The notes under the pieces are model-generated. The model was not told the origin of the DNA. It did not search any database and saw nothing but the letters and a program-made list of their open reading frames with translations. Source: an uncultured Prevotellaceae bacterium (GTDB taxonomy: Bacteria > Bacteroidota > Bacteroidia > Bacteroidales > Bacteroidaceae). Taken from it: a DNA stretch of 64,000 nucleotides. Below are positions 24,899 to 35,339 of the stretch, piece after piece (positions within the stretch are counted from its first letter, which is position 1; the number at the start of each line of letters is the position of its first letter). The stretch is from contig OMXX01000002.1 in NCBI GenBank assembly GCA_900315105.1, positions 124,001 through 188,000 on the forward strand. The letters are read 5' to 3'. Position numbers and translations under genes: made by a program.

Positions 24899-26065
24899 AT
24901 GCTAGGCAATTTTACATTCCACAATCCTACGAAGTTGCATTTCGGTGAGGATGCTTTGAATAAACTGAGTGAAGAACTGAAGCAATACGGCAAGAAGGTG
25001 ATGCTCTGCTATGGCGGTGGCAGCATAAAGCGTAACGGCATCTACGATCAGGTGATTGCTGAGCTGAAGAAGGCAGGTTGCGAGGTGGTTGAAATATCAG
25101 GCGTTATGCCTAACCCTACTATAGAAAAGGTACTTGAGGGCGCTCGTGCGGCTCGTATGGAGAACGTGGATTTCATCCTCGGTGTAGGTGGCGGTTCTAC
25201 CGTTGATTACTGCAAGGCTGTGGCTGGATGCGCTTGGTATGACGGTGATCCATGGGAATATTACTTCAAGAACTGGCAACCTATGACATGCCGCTGGATT
25301 CCTGTGGGATGCGTACTTACTATGGCAGGAACAGGTTCAGAGATGGACAGTTGCTCTGTAATATCCAGTCATACGGAGAACCGCAAGATGTTCTATAACT
25401 TCCGCAATCCTGACTTTGCCATTCTTAACCCACGCTTCACGTTCACCGTACCTAAGTACCAGATGGGGGCTGGTATCTACGATATCATGAGCCATATTCT
25501 TGAGCAGTATCTCTCTGGTACTGATGATAATACAAGCGACTACATTGCCGAAGGACTGATGCGCTCGCTCATCGTCAGCTCACGCAAGGCTCTGTTAAAC
25601 GCAGAGGACTATGAGGCTCGCTCTAACATTATGTGGACTGCCACATGGGCACTCAACACCCTCATTGACCGTGGAAAGGCTACCGACTGGATGGTTCATA
25701 TGCTGGGACAGGCAGTTGCAGCTTTCACAGATGCCACCCACGGCCATACGCTTGCAGCCGTAAGCGGTGCCTATTACCGTCTGCTCATAAGCAAGTCACA
25801 CGATGCAGTACAGAAGTTCAGACGCTTGGCTATTAATGTATGGAACGTATGTCCTGACGGCAAATCCGACGAGAAGATAGCCATGGAAGGACTTGAGACT
25901 ATGGAAAAGTGGATGCGCGAACTGGGACTGGCTATGAACATCACCGAATGTGGCGCTAAGCCAGAGCTTATCGAGGGTATGGCTGATGCTTGCCCTATCT
26001 GTCAGGGCGGCTACCATATTCTGAATCGTGACGAGGTAATACAGGTATTGAAAGACAGCCTATAA
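24899..26065 (+). CDS. iron-containing alcohol dehydrogenase (butanol dehydrogenase-like)
   Basis: A 388-residue enzyme of the group III alcohol dehydrogenases. The coenzyme loop GVGGGSTVDYCKAVA is at 95-109. The iron ligands appear as Asp195, His199 (YDIMSHILEQ), His267 (WMVHMLG) and His281 (ATHGHTLAA). The overall pattern matches NADPH-dependent BDH/YqhD proteins that reduce aldehydes. It opens a five-gene same-strand run (to 30.9 kb) of small-molecule redox enzymes and is followed after 3 bases by the flavodoxin fusion gene. Confidence 0.93.
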   Translation: MLGNFTFHNPTKLHFGEDALNKLSEELKQYGKKVMLCYGGGSIKRNGIYDQVIAELKKAGCEVVEISGVMPNPTIEKVLEGARAARMENVDFILGVGGGSTVDYCKAVAGCAWYDGDPWEYYFKNWQPMTCRWIPVGCVLTMAGTGSEMDSCSVISSHTENRKMFYNFRNPDFAILNPRFTFTVPKYQMGAGIYDIMSHILEQYLSGTDDNTSDYIAEGLMRSLIVSSRKALLNAEDYEARSNIMWTATWALNTLIDRGKATDWMVHMLGQAVAAFTDATHGHTLAAVSGAYYRLLISKSHDAVQKFRRLAINVWNVCPDGKSDEKIAMEGLETMEKWMRELGLAMNITECGAKPELIEGMADACPICQGGYHILNRDEVIQVLKDSL

Positions 26066-26068
26066 GTT

Positions 26069-27184
26069 ATGAAACATATTCTTTTACTACTTACAACTAT
26101 GCTGCTCTGTTGCTGCTCTTCTGACAACGAGGCTATGGCTGAGGTGAAGTCGCCTATCAAAGAAATAGGCAAGACGCTTGTGGTATATTATAGCTACACA
26201 GGCAACTGCCGCGAAATTGTAAACGACCTTACAACTCAGATTGAGGCTGACGTGCTGGAGATTCAGCCAGCAGAAAAGGGATTGAAATATGAGGCTAACG
26301 GATATGCCCTCGGCACACAGTTGCTTAATGCCATAAAGGCCAATCCTAATGATGCAAGCAGCTATCCTGCCATTGACCCTGTAACGATTTCCGCAGACGG
26401 ATACCAGAATATCATTATCGTCACACCTCTTTGGTGGAGTCAGATGGCAGCTCCTATGCAGACATATCGGTTCAACCACGGCTCAAAGATGGCAGGAAAG
26501 CGCGTCGGACTCATCGTTTCAAGTCATTCGAGCGGTATAAGCGGAGTGGTAAACGATGCAAAACGACTACTGCCTGACGTTACTTGGAGTGGTGATGCCC
26601 TATGGATAAATGCAAGTAATCATGCCAACCGTTCTGTGCTAACCGGAAACTGGCTTGACAAGCAGAATTTCGACAAAAAGCAAAATGCTATGAACAAGAT
26701 GTATATCACCATCGATGGAGTGACCAAGAGCGTGACTCTTATGGATAATGCCGCAACAAAGGCTTTGGTGGAGAAATTGCAGAATGCCCCGGTAAACGTG
26801 TCGCTCAACAGCAGTGGAGGTTTCGAGATATGGGGAGCATTGGGATTCTCTCTCCCCAAAAGCGACCAGCAGACAACGGCTCAGCCTGGCGATGTAATAC
26901 TGTATAACGGTAGTAATATCTGCCTGTTCTACGACACCAACTCATGGAGCTATACCCGACTTGGCAAGATTGACGGACTCTCGGAAAACGAGCTACGCAC
27001 ATTCCTGAAGGCAGGAGAAAACAATATCAGCGTTACGCTATCGCTATCTTCAGTCACAACCGCCATCCAATCGTCTAAAATCACTAATGTCAAAGAGGAT
27101 AAATTCTATTCACTTAATGGCAATGTGACAACAAACGCGCAACATGGCATATACATTAAAAACGGGAAAAAGGTGATATTATGA
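26069..27184 (+). CDS. flavodoxin / cyclophilin-like fusion lipoprotein with T9SS-like tail
   Basis: The protein has 371 residues. The signal ends at LLCCCSS (lipoprotein). Residues about 32-190 are a flavodoxin (LVVYYSYTGNCREIVNDL, IIIVTPLWWSQMAAPMQTYR). Residues about 212-330 match the bacterial cyclophilin-like fold (MYITIDGVTKSVTLMDNAAT, GFEIWGALGFSLP, GDVILYNGSNICLFYDTNSW). The last 25 residues (FYSLNGNV, GIYIKNGKKVIL) look like the Bacteroidetes type IX secretion tail. An envelope flavoprotein is likely; the combination of lipobox and C-terminal tail is unusual. The stop overlaps the next start by 4 bases. Confidence 0.85.
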   Translation: MKHILLLLTTMLLCCCSSDNEAMAEVKSPIKEIGKTLVVYYSYTGNCREIVNDLTTQIEADVLEIQPAEKGLKYEANGYALGTQLLNAIKANPNDASSYPAIDPVTISADGYQNIIIVTPLWWSQMAAPMQTYRFNHGSKMAGKRVGLIVSSHSSGISGVVNDAKRLLPDVTWSGDALWINASNHANRSVLTGNWLDKQNFDKKQNAMNKMYITIDGVTKSVTLMDNAATKALVEKLQNAPVNVSLNSSGGFEIWGALGFSLPKSDQQTTAQPGDVILYNGSNICLFYDTNSWSYTRLGKIDGLSENELRTFLKAGENNISVTLSLSSVTTAIQSSKITNVKEDKFYSLNGNVTTNAQHGIYIKNGKKVIL

Positions 27185-28317
27185 GAAAAGCAATATTAGC
27201 CGCAGTTTTGTTGGGCGAAATGCTCATAGGCTGCACATACAAAGAACAAACTAAAACAGAAGAGGATATGACAACATTGAATCTCACACAGGAATGGGAC
27301 AAGGTATTCCCATTGAGCGAGAAAGTGAACCACCGCAAAGTGACGTTTGAAACACAATATGGCCTGACGCTGGCAGCAGACCTCTATACTCCCAAGGCAG
27401 AAAACGGAAAGATGCCTGCCATAGCCGTATCTGGTCCTTTCGGCGCTACCAAGGAGCAGTCGAGCGGTCTTTATGCCATGCAGATGGCAGAGAGAGGCTT
27501 CGTAGCATTGGCTTTCGACCCTTCATATACCGGTGAGAGTAGCGGCACACCACGTCGCACGGCTTCTCCCGACATCAACACAGAGGATTTCATGGCTGCT
27601 GTTGATTTCCTGTCAAAACAAGATAATGTGGATGCTGACAAGATTGGCATCATAGGAATCTGCGGATGGGGAGGCATAGCCCTAAATGCTGCGGCTACCG
27701 ATACTCGCATCAAGGCTACCGTTGCCTCAACCATGTACGACATGACTCGCGTAAGCGGTAATGGCTACTACGATAGCAACGACAAGGAGGAAACGCGCCA
27801 CGCAACTCGCGAATCTCTATCCAAGCAACGCCTTTCCGACCCTATGGCTATGGCTGGCGGTGTTATTGATCCCCTACCAGATGATGCTCCGCAATTCGTT
27901 AAGGACTACTACGACTATTACAAGACCCCACGAGGATACAACGAGCGTAGCGGAAACTCTACCGACGGATGGCGCACAATCGGCACTTTAGGCTATTCAA
28001 ACAGCCGTTTCCTCTACTACATCAACGAGATTCGCTCTGCCGTTCTCGTTATGCACGGAGAGAAAGCCCATTCTCGCTATTTCGGAGAGGCTGCTTATAA
28101 ATATATGGTAGAGGGCAAGGCTGAAGGCTACAACTTTATCGGCAAGCCTAATCCAAACCCAGCCAACAAGCACTTGCTCATCATTCCAGGCGCCTCACAT
28201 TGCGACCTCTACGACGGCGGTTATACGGAACTGAAGGGCAAGGGACAGCCTAAGAACATGATTCCTTGGGATAAACTGGCTGATTTCTTCAAAGAAAACC
28301 TGAAAAGTGAAGAGTGA
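27181..28317 (+). CDS. alpha/beta hydrolase lipoprotein (dienelactone-hydrolase-like, Cys nucleophile)
   Basis: The protein has 378 residues with lipobox LIGC (Cys18). The fold is alpha/beta hydrolase: GFVALAFDPSYTGESSG, then the nucleophile elbow IGIIGICGWGG, where Cys161 occupies the usual Ser position as in dienelactone hydrolase and YcjY-type proteins. The acid/base part is LLIIPGASHCDLYDGG, with the likely catalytic His. It probably hydrolyses an ester or lactone in the periplasm. Its start overlaps the preceding stop (ATGA), so it is translated with the flavodoxin fusion. Confidence 0.87.
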   Translation: MRKAILAAVLLGEMLIGCTYKEQTKTEEDMTTLNLTQEWDKVFPLSEKVNHRKVTFETQYGLTLAADLYTPKAENGKMPAIAVSGPFGATKEQSSGLYAMQMAERGFVALAFDPSYTGESSGTPRRTASPDINTEDFMAAVDFLSKQDNVDADKIGIIGICGWGGIALNAAATDTRIKATVASTMYDMTRVSGNGYYDSNDKEETRHATRESLSKQRLSDPMAMAGGVIDPLPDDAPQFVKDYYDYYKTPRGYNERSGNSTDGWRTIGTLGYSNSRFLYYINEIRSAVLVMHGEKAHSRYFGEAAYKYMVEGKAEGYNFIGKPNPNPANKHLLIIPGASHCDLYDGGYTELKGKGQPKNMIPWDKLADFFKENLKSEE

Positions 28318-28437
28318 AAAGTGAAGAGTGAATAATTTAAATTACATTTTATCGCGAAAGGCTATGAACAACCATTAACGGCAATACTAACTTAAATTTT
28401 TCACTCTTAGTTCTTCACTCTTCACTCAAACAAGCAA
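28318..28437. repeat. GTGAAGAGTGAA inverted repeat with conserved core, copy 1
   Basis: GTGAAGAGTGAA copies at the left and TTCACTCTTCACT at the right enclose a core (ATTACATTTTATC, GGCTATGA, ACGGCAATAC). A related core and right arm recur at 53226-53325. No gene is visible. Confidence 0.55.
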
Positions 28438-28443
28438 GCATCT

Positions 28444-29793
28444 ATGAAGCGACTCAAGGCAACATTTTTCACTATGGTATTAGCCACAACAGCATTTGCA
28501 CAGGAGGTGATAGACGTACACAGTCACATCATCCCACAAGAGTTCGTGTCATCCCTTGAAAAAGAAGGACGATTGATGGACGAGGGATTCCCCTTACCTA
28601 AATAAGGTGTGGAAAACCATCTGAAATGGATGGACGAGGCTGGTGTCAAGACCTCTGTGCTGACATTGGCAGCTCCACAGCCTACATCGCCCGATGTGGT
28701 AAGAAAGACCAACGAAACAGCCGCACGCTTAAAGAAGAAACACACAGACAGATTCCTGTTCTGCGCTGCCCTACCCCTTCCTGATGTGAATGCGGCTATC
28801 CGGGAGGCGAAGTATGCACTTGATACTCTGGGGGCAGACGGAATAAAGCTGGCAACAAATGTTGATGGGCAATATCTTGGCTCTCCTGAGTTAGACGCAC
28901 TCTTTGCCGTACTCAACGAGCGTAAGGCTGTCGTCATTCTGCATCCTCATCGCCCGGAACCAGTAAACCGTAAGGTGATGTCTCAGACACCTCTCGCCAT
29001 GCAGGAGTATCTTTCAGAGACCACACGTGCCGTTAGCAATATGATTAGCCGTAATGTCCTGGCACGCTATCCAAACGTCAAGGTGGTGGTGCCTCATTGC
29101 GGAGCATACCTTCCCTTGGCTGTGCCTCGCATGAAATCGCTTACCCCCGTGATGCAAGCCAACAAACTGGTTGGCGAGATTGACTGGGAGGCTAATCTTC
29201 GAGCCCTCTACTACGACCTCGCAGGAGCACACTCGCCAGAGGTCATCCGCATGATGCTTACCATCACCTCTCCCGACCATCTGCTCTATGGCTCTGACTA
29301 TCCATACGCTGCCCCGCAGGTACTCACCCAGAGCCTTGCAAGGATGAAGCAGTATCTGTCGGAAGAACCTGACCTTGCGCCTTTCAAGGATATGTTCTTG
29401 TGGAAGAATGCCAAGTGGCTGTTTGGTAAGACGGAAGAAAAGCCTAAGGCTGAGACAACGGCTCACAACATGATTGTACGCATAGCTGAAATTGAGGTTT
29501 ATCCGCAGCATCTGAAGGAGTATCTGGAATATGCCAACGAAGTGGACCGCCTAAGCATCGAGCGTGAACCCGGTGTGGTATGCCTATACCCTATGCAGAG
29601 TGCCGAGGACTCATGCCAAATCCGTATCCTCGAAATCTACGCATCGGAAGAGGTGTATCAGAATCATCTGAAGACCGACCACTTCCAGAAATACAAGCAA
29701 GGCACGCTCCACATGGTGAAGAGTCTGAAACTCCCAACTATGAAGCCTCTCGACCCTGAGACGATGAAACTGATATTCAAGAAACAAAGATAA
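28444..29793 (+). pseudogene. amidohydrolase fused to an ABM monooxygenase domain, interrupted by an in-frame stop
   Basis: From ATG 28444 the frame encodes a signal peptide (to AFAQ) and the metal motif DVHSHII (His26, His28). It then meets TAA at 28603-28605 (codon 54) and continues open in the same frame to 29793. The downstream part has the rest of an amidohydrolase-2 enzyme (ILHPHRPEP, VVPHCGAYLP, LYGSDYPYA). A C-terminal ABM-like domain follows (about the last 105 residues, IVRIAEIEVYPQHLKEYLEY), as in quinol monooxygenases. A start after the stop would lack the HxH ligands. It could be a pseudogene, a readthrough case or a sequencing error; the frame is otherwise clean. Confidence 0.8.
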
Positions 29794-29794
29794 T

Positions 29795-30892
29795 ATGAAG
29801 AAAATAACAATTCTGCTTGCTGCGGCATTATTCATGATGTCGCAACAAACAAAAGGACAGAATATGGCACTAACAACTAAACAGCAGGCTCTCGTGGCAA
29901 TAGCAGCCAACGAGGCTAAGGGTGATCTTGAACAACTCAGAGCATCCCTTAACAAAGGATTAGACAATGGTCTTACCGTTAGCGAGGCAAAGGAGGCTCT
30001 TTCACACCTCTATGCCTACACAGGCTTTCCACGCTCGCTCAACGCTCTCGGCATATTGCAGCAGGTAATAAAGGAACGTGCAGAAGCAGGACTCCGTACA
30101 GAAGAAGGTAACGAGGCAGCCCCTCTGCCAAAGGAATACGATGCCCTTAAACAGGGTACTGAGGTACAGACAAAACTCTGCGGAGGCAAACCGTTCACCT
30201 ACGCCTTCGCTCCTCAAACCGACTACTATCTGAAGGCGCATCTCTTCGGCGATATCTTCGCCCGCAACAACCTTTCCTTTGCCGACCGTGAGGTAGTGAC
30301 GGTAAGTGCCATCTCTGCCCTACCCGGCTGCGAGCCACAACTGCAAGCTCATGTGTCCGGGGCAAGAAACATGGGTGTTTCCGACGAAGCTCTCAAGGAA
30401 ATGCCAGCCTTGCTCGAAAAGAATATAGGTATGGCAGAGGCAGAAAGACTGCGTGGTGCCTTAGCTGCAATTCTTGGCGGCACTCACACGCCTGTGCAAA
30501 CTGTTGATTTCTCCGTATGGCCTAAGGGCGAGCCTAACACCGCATACGCCAAGTATTTCACAGGCAACAGCTATCTGGCTCAGATGGAGGGCGGAATGGC
30601 TAACGTAACCTTCGAGCCTCGCTGCCGCAACAACTGGCATATCCACCACAAGCAGGTTCAGGTGTTGATTTGCGTTTCAGGTCGCGGATGGTATCAGGAA
30701 TGGGGCAAGGAAGCTGTCGAGATGACTCCAGGCACAATAATCGCCGTTCCTGCCGAAGTAAAACACTGGCACGGAGCTGCCAAGGATTCATGGTTCCAGC
30801 ATCTCACCTATCACAAGGACGTGCAGGAAGGAGCCTCAAACGAATGGCTTGAACCTGTAACGGATGATGTTTACGACAAGGTGAAAGATTAG
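29795..30892 (+). CDS. carboxymuconolactone decarboxylase-like (two domains) / cupin fusion
   Basis: The protein has 365 residues with signal peptide MKKITILLAAALFMMSQQ. Residues 28-105 are a CMD-type helical domain (LTVSEAKEALSHLYAYTGFP). A second follows at about 145-220 (NLSFADREVVTVSAISAL, CEPQLQAHVSGARNMGVS; single Cys rather than a CxxC pair). The C-terminal cupin (about 235-360) has WHIHHKQVQVLICVSGRGWY and PAEVKHWHGAA, giving the metal-binding histidines. Related fusions accompany aldo-keto reductases and alcohol dehydrogenases in gut bacteria. Only one base separates it from the amidohydrolase gene. Substrate unknown. Confidence 0.88.
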   Translation: MKKITILLAAALFMMSQQTKGQNMALTTKQQALVAIAANEAKGDLEQLRASLNKGLDNGLTVSEAKEALSHLYAYTGFPRSLNALGILQQVIKERAEAGLRTEEGNEAAPLPKEYDALKQGTEVQTKLCGGKPFTYAFAPQTDYYLKAHLFGDIFARNNLSFADREVVTVSAISALPGCEPQLQAHVSGARNMGVSDEALKEMPALLEKNIGMAEAERLRGALAAILGGTHTPVQTVDFSVWPKGEPNTAYAKYFTGNSYLAQMEGGMANVTFEPRCRNNWHIHHKQVQVLICVSGRGWYQEWGKEAVEMTPGTIIAVPAEVKHWHGAAKDSWFQHLTYHKDVQEGASNEWLEPVTDDVYDKVKD

Positions 30893-30895
30893 TTA

Positions 30896-30935
30896 CAAGT
30901 CCGTTGTAAATCCGTTGTAAGTCCGCTCTTCCTCC
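30896..30935. repeat. GTCCGTTGTAA decamer repeats
   Basis: Three GTCCGTTGTAA/ATCCGTTGTAA words in tandem right after the stop codon. The same word recurs in intergenic zones at 40.4, 49.1 and (as the complement) 57.4 kb. Confidence 0.6.
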
Positions 30936-30976
30936 CATGTAAATACCATTATAATACCATAAACTATTGTATTATT

Positions 30977-31196
30977 AACGTGAGTTCGATGAATTGCTCC
31001 ACTCATATATTATTGAATATCACGCAGTTGAAAGAGCTCTGAAGGAGCGATACCTAAAAGGGCAGTCCGTTAGGGCTGTTATATTTGTTGATATAGGGGT
31101 TACGGACTGCCCTATTAGGTGTCGGGCTTTCAGCCCTCGCAGTCTTGAATTGTTCGCAAAGCTCACCAAGCTGAAGCAAGTCGTCGAACTCACGTT
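30977..31196. mobile_element. MITE-like repeat element, copy 3
   Basis: The ends AACGTGAGTTCGATGA (left) and AACGTGAGTTCGACGA (right, other strand) are flanked by ATTATT on both sides, a good 6-bp target duplication. The interior has GGGCAGTCCGTTAGGGCTG and GGACTGCCCTATTAGGTGTC, forming a hairpin, and the family word AAGCTCACCAAGCTGAAGCA. The interior is shared with copy 4. Confidence 0.75.
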
Positions 31197-31296
31197 ATTA
31201 TTAAGGTAATTTAATGGTAAGGTTTTGGTGTTTTATTTGGATAATCAACGGAATTACAATATTTCCATACTTAAGAAAAAGAGAAAGATAAACGCC

Positions 31297-31332
31297 AAAA
31301 TGTCAGTCGGAAATTCACGACTGACATTTTTG
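31297..31332. terminator. perfect 13-bp hairpin upstream of groES
   Basis: AAAATGTCAGTCG (31297-31309) pairs fully with CGACTGACATTTT (31318-31330), with A and T flanks typical of a two-way terminator. It is not a CIRCE element (no TTAGCACTC/GAGTGCTAA). Confidence 0.6.
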
Positions 31333-31468
31333 TCGTTAAATATTGACATTTTTTGCATTTATGACATTTGGCACGTTTTTCGCTAAGAGCATCATAACAA
31401 CGCGAGTCTATATTCCATAGACCTCTACGCTAAAACAATAATAATAACAACATAAAATCATTAAGACA

Positions 31469-31735
31469 ATGAACATTAAACCATTAGCAGACCGCGTGCT
31501 GATTACTCCAGCACCGGCAGAAGAGAAGATCGGTGGTATCATCATTCCAGACACAGCAAAGGAGAAGCCTCTTCAGGGTACCGTAGCTGCTGTAGGTAAC
31601 GGCACAAAGGACGAGGAGATGGTACTCAAGGTTGGTGACAACGTACTCTACGGCAAGTATGCCGGTCAGGAGATCGAGTATAAGGGCGAGAAGTTTATCG
31701 TAATGCGTCAGAGCGACGTTATCGCGATCTTAGCC

Positions 31736-31738
<3 letters not shown>
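31469..31738 (+). CDS. groES: co-chaperonin GroES
   Basis: An 89-residue protein matching GroES along its length: start [19 protein letters not shown], mobile loop [17 protein letters not shown], end [19 protein letters not shown]. It forms the heptameric lid of GroEL in the cytosol and is needed for folding. Codon use is strongly biased to a few codons, as for an abundant protein. groEL follows after a 214-base gap holding a repeat element, which is longer than usual for this operon. The stop codon lies within the left arm of that repeat. Confidence 0.97.
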
Positions 31739-33584
<1,846 letters not shown>

Positions 33585-33590
33585 GACTAT

Positions 33591-35153
33591 ATGCATCTTC
33601 TAAAAGAACTATACAAGACATGGGCAGGTGCTGAGCCTGCCCATATCGAACAGCTTCCAGGTGCTGGAAGCAATAGGATATACTACCGTTTCACGGATGC
33701 CCAGGGGGTGTCCGTGATTGGCGTTATAGGCACTTCAAGGGAGGAGAACCACGCTTTTATCTATCTCGCGCGTCATTTCGAGAAGAGGCAGTTGCCTGTT
33801 CCTCATATCCACGCAGTTAGCGACGACGAGATGCGCTATCTACAGTCGGATTTGGGCAATACATCCCTCTATGATGCCATAAAGGGCGGTCGTGAGGCTG
33901 GCGGCCGATATAACCTTCAGGAGAAGGAACTGCTCATGAAGGCTATCCGCGAGTTGCCTAACATGCAGATCCGCGGTGCACGAGGACTGGATTTCTCCCA
34001 ATGCTATCCACAGGCGGAGATGGATGTCGATTCCGTTCTCTTCGACCTCAACTACTTCAAGTATTGCTTTCTGAAGGCCACAGGACTTGACTTCCATGAG
34101 CTGAAACTTGAGGCTGTGTTCCGTCGCTTTGCCAACGATCTTGTCTATGACAATGAGGACGGCAACATACCTGAGTCATCTTCATGCTGTTTCCTCTATC
34201 GCGACTTCCAGGCTCGTAACATAATGCTCGATGAAGAGGGAAATCCTTATTTCATCGACTTCCAGGGAGGCCGTCGCGGTCCTTTCTACTACGACCTTGC
34301 ATCGTTCCTTTGGCAGGCATCGGCAAAATATCCTGACAAGTTGCGTCGTCAGTTGATCTATGAGTATTACAACTCTCTGAAGAACTATACCGAGGTTCCT
34401 AATGAGCGACACTTCGTCAACCGCCTGAGTCTGTTCGTGCTCTTCCGCACGCTTCAGGTGCTTGGAGCTTACGGTTTCAGAGGATATTTCGAGAGGAAGC
34501 AGCATTTCATCGACAGCATTCCTCCGGCAATGGATAACCTCCGTTCGCTGCTAAAGCATCCGGAGGCATTCCCCTACCCTTACCTGCTTGAGATTCTGAC
34601 AAAACTGACAGAACTGCCACAGTTTGCCCCTGCAAAGGAAGAGGTTTCCGTTCGTGCCGACGGCTACAAGACCACCGACAAGAACGTGTATGAGGCAAAT
34701 CCGCAGGATGGTCCTGCCACATTCTCTAAATACGACGGCAAGGGTCCTTTGGTTGTAAAGGTGTTCAGTTTCTCTTTCCATAAAGGCATTCCAGAGGACG
34801 ATAGCGGTAACGGCGGCGGATATGTGTTCGATTGCCGAAGCACTCACAACCCGGGACGTTACGAGCCTTACAAGAAGCTCACAGGCTTGGATGAGCCTGT
34901 AATCCGTTTCCTTGAAGATGACGGAGAAATCCTCACCTTCCTCGATTCCGTTTACAAGCTTGCCGATGCCCACGTGGCACGATATATCCAGCGAGGCTTC
35001 ACCAGTCTTATGTTCTCATTCGGATGCACAGGCGGTCAGCACCGCTCCGTGTATAGTGCCCAGCATCTTGCAGAGCATATCCACAAGAAATTCGGGGTGG
35101 AGGTTAGGATTACGCATAGGGAACAGAACATTTCATCCGTACTGAAAGCATAA
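33591..35153 (+). CDS. APH-type phosphotransferase fused to a RapZ C-terminal-like domain
   Basis: The protein has 520 residues. The N-terminal 350 are an aminoglycoside-phosphotransferase-type kinase fold: catalytic loop YRDFQARNIMLDEEGNPYFI, then DFQGGRRGPFYYDLASFLWQ. The C-terminal 150 match the C-terminal part of the RNase adaptor/nucleotide-binding protein RapZ (VKVFSFSFHKGIP, GGYVFDCRSTHNPGRYEPY, FTSLMFSFGCTGGQHRSVY, then RITHREQ). The RapZ P-loop domain is absent and replaced by the kinase. It may be an amino-sugar or nucleotide-linked kinase/sensor; related Bacteroidetes proteins sit near MurNAc/GlcNAc sugar genes. It is placed directly after groEL. Confidence 0.85.
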   Translation: MHLLKELYKTWAGAEPAHIEQLPGAGSNRIYYRFTDAQGVSVIGVIGTSREENHAFIYLARHFEKRQLPVPHIHAVSDDEMRYLQSDLGNTSLYDAIKGGREAGGRYNLQEKELLMKAIRELPNMQIRGARGLDFSQCYPQAEMDVDSVLFDLNYFKYCFLKATGLDFHELKLEAVFRRFANDLVYDNEDGNIPESSSCCFLYRDFQARNIMLDEEGNPYFIDFQGGRRGPFYYDLASFLWQASAKYPDKLRRQLIYEYYNSLKNYTEVPNERHFVNRLSLFVLFRTLQVLGAYGFRGYFERKQHFIDSIPPAMDNLRSLLKHPEAFPYPYLLEILTKLTELPQFAPAKEEVSVRADGYKTTDKNVYEANPQDGPATFSKYDGKGPLVVKVFSFSFHKGIPEDDSGNGGGYVFDCRSTHNPGRYEPYKKLTGLDEPVIRFLEDDGEILTFLDSVYKLADAHVARYIQRGFTSLMFSFGCTGGQHRSVYSAQHLAEHIHKKFGVEVRITHREQNISSVLKA

Positions 35154-35220
35154 GCCGCACCAAATGGGTAGTCCTTTCCTTATAAACACAGGCTACACCT
35201 TTTTATTATATTATAAAGAT

Positions 35221-35262
35221 TGCCGCTCATAGGAATCCATAACGGAAAACCTATGAGCGGCA
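35221..35262. terminator. hairpin TGCCGCTCATAGG/CCTATGAGCGGCA
   Basis: A perfect 13-bp stem between the convergent kinase-fusion and mscL genes. A sister hairpin, AATGCCGCTTATGGTA, lies at 57947-57994. Confidence 0.65.
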
Positions 35263-35288
35263 TTACTATATAACCCAAGTCACATACT

Positions 35289-35335
35289 CCGATGTTATCA
35301 ACATCGGACTACCCCCATTGGGGAGGGTTTGGGAG
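35289..35335. repeat. short hairpin and CCCC/GGGG repeat next to mscL
   Basis: CCGATGTT/AACATCGG (35289-35307) is followed by ACTACCCCCATTGGGGAGGG, of the same GC-rich palindrome family found in malQ and miaA. Confidence 0.55.
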
Positions 35336-35339
35336 GGTC

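Noticed and set aside
31297..31332. CIRCE element upstream of groES
   Set aside because: The inverted repeat AAAATGTCAGTCG does not match TTAGCACTC/GAGTGCTAA.
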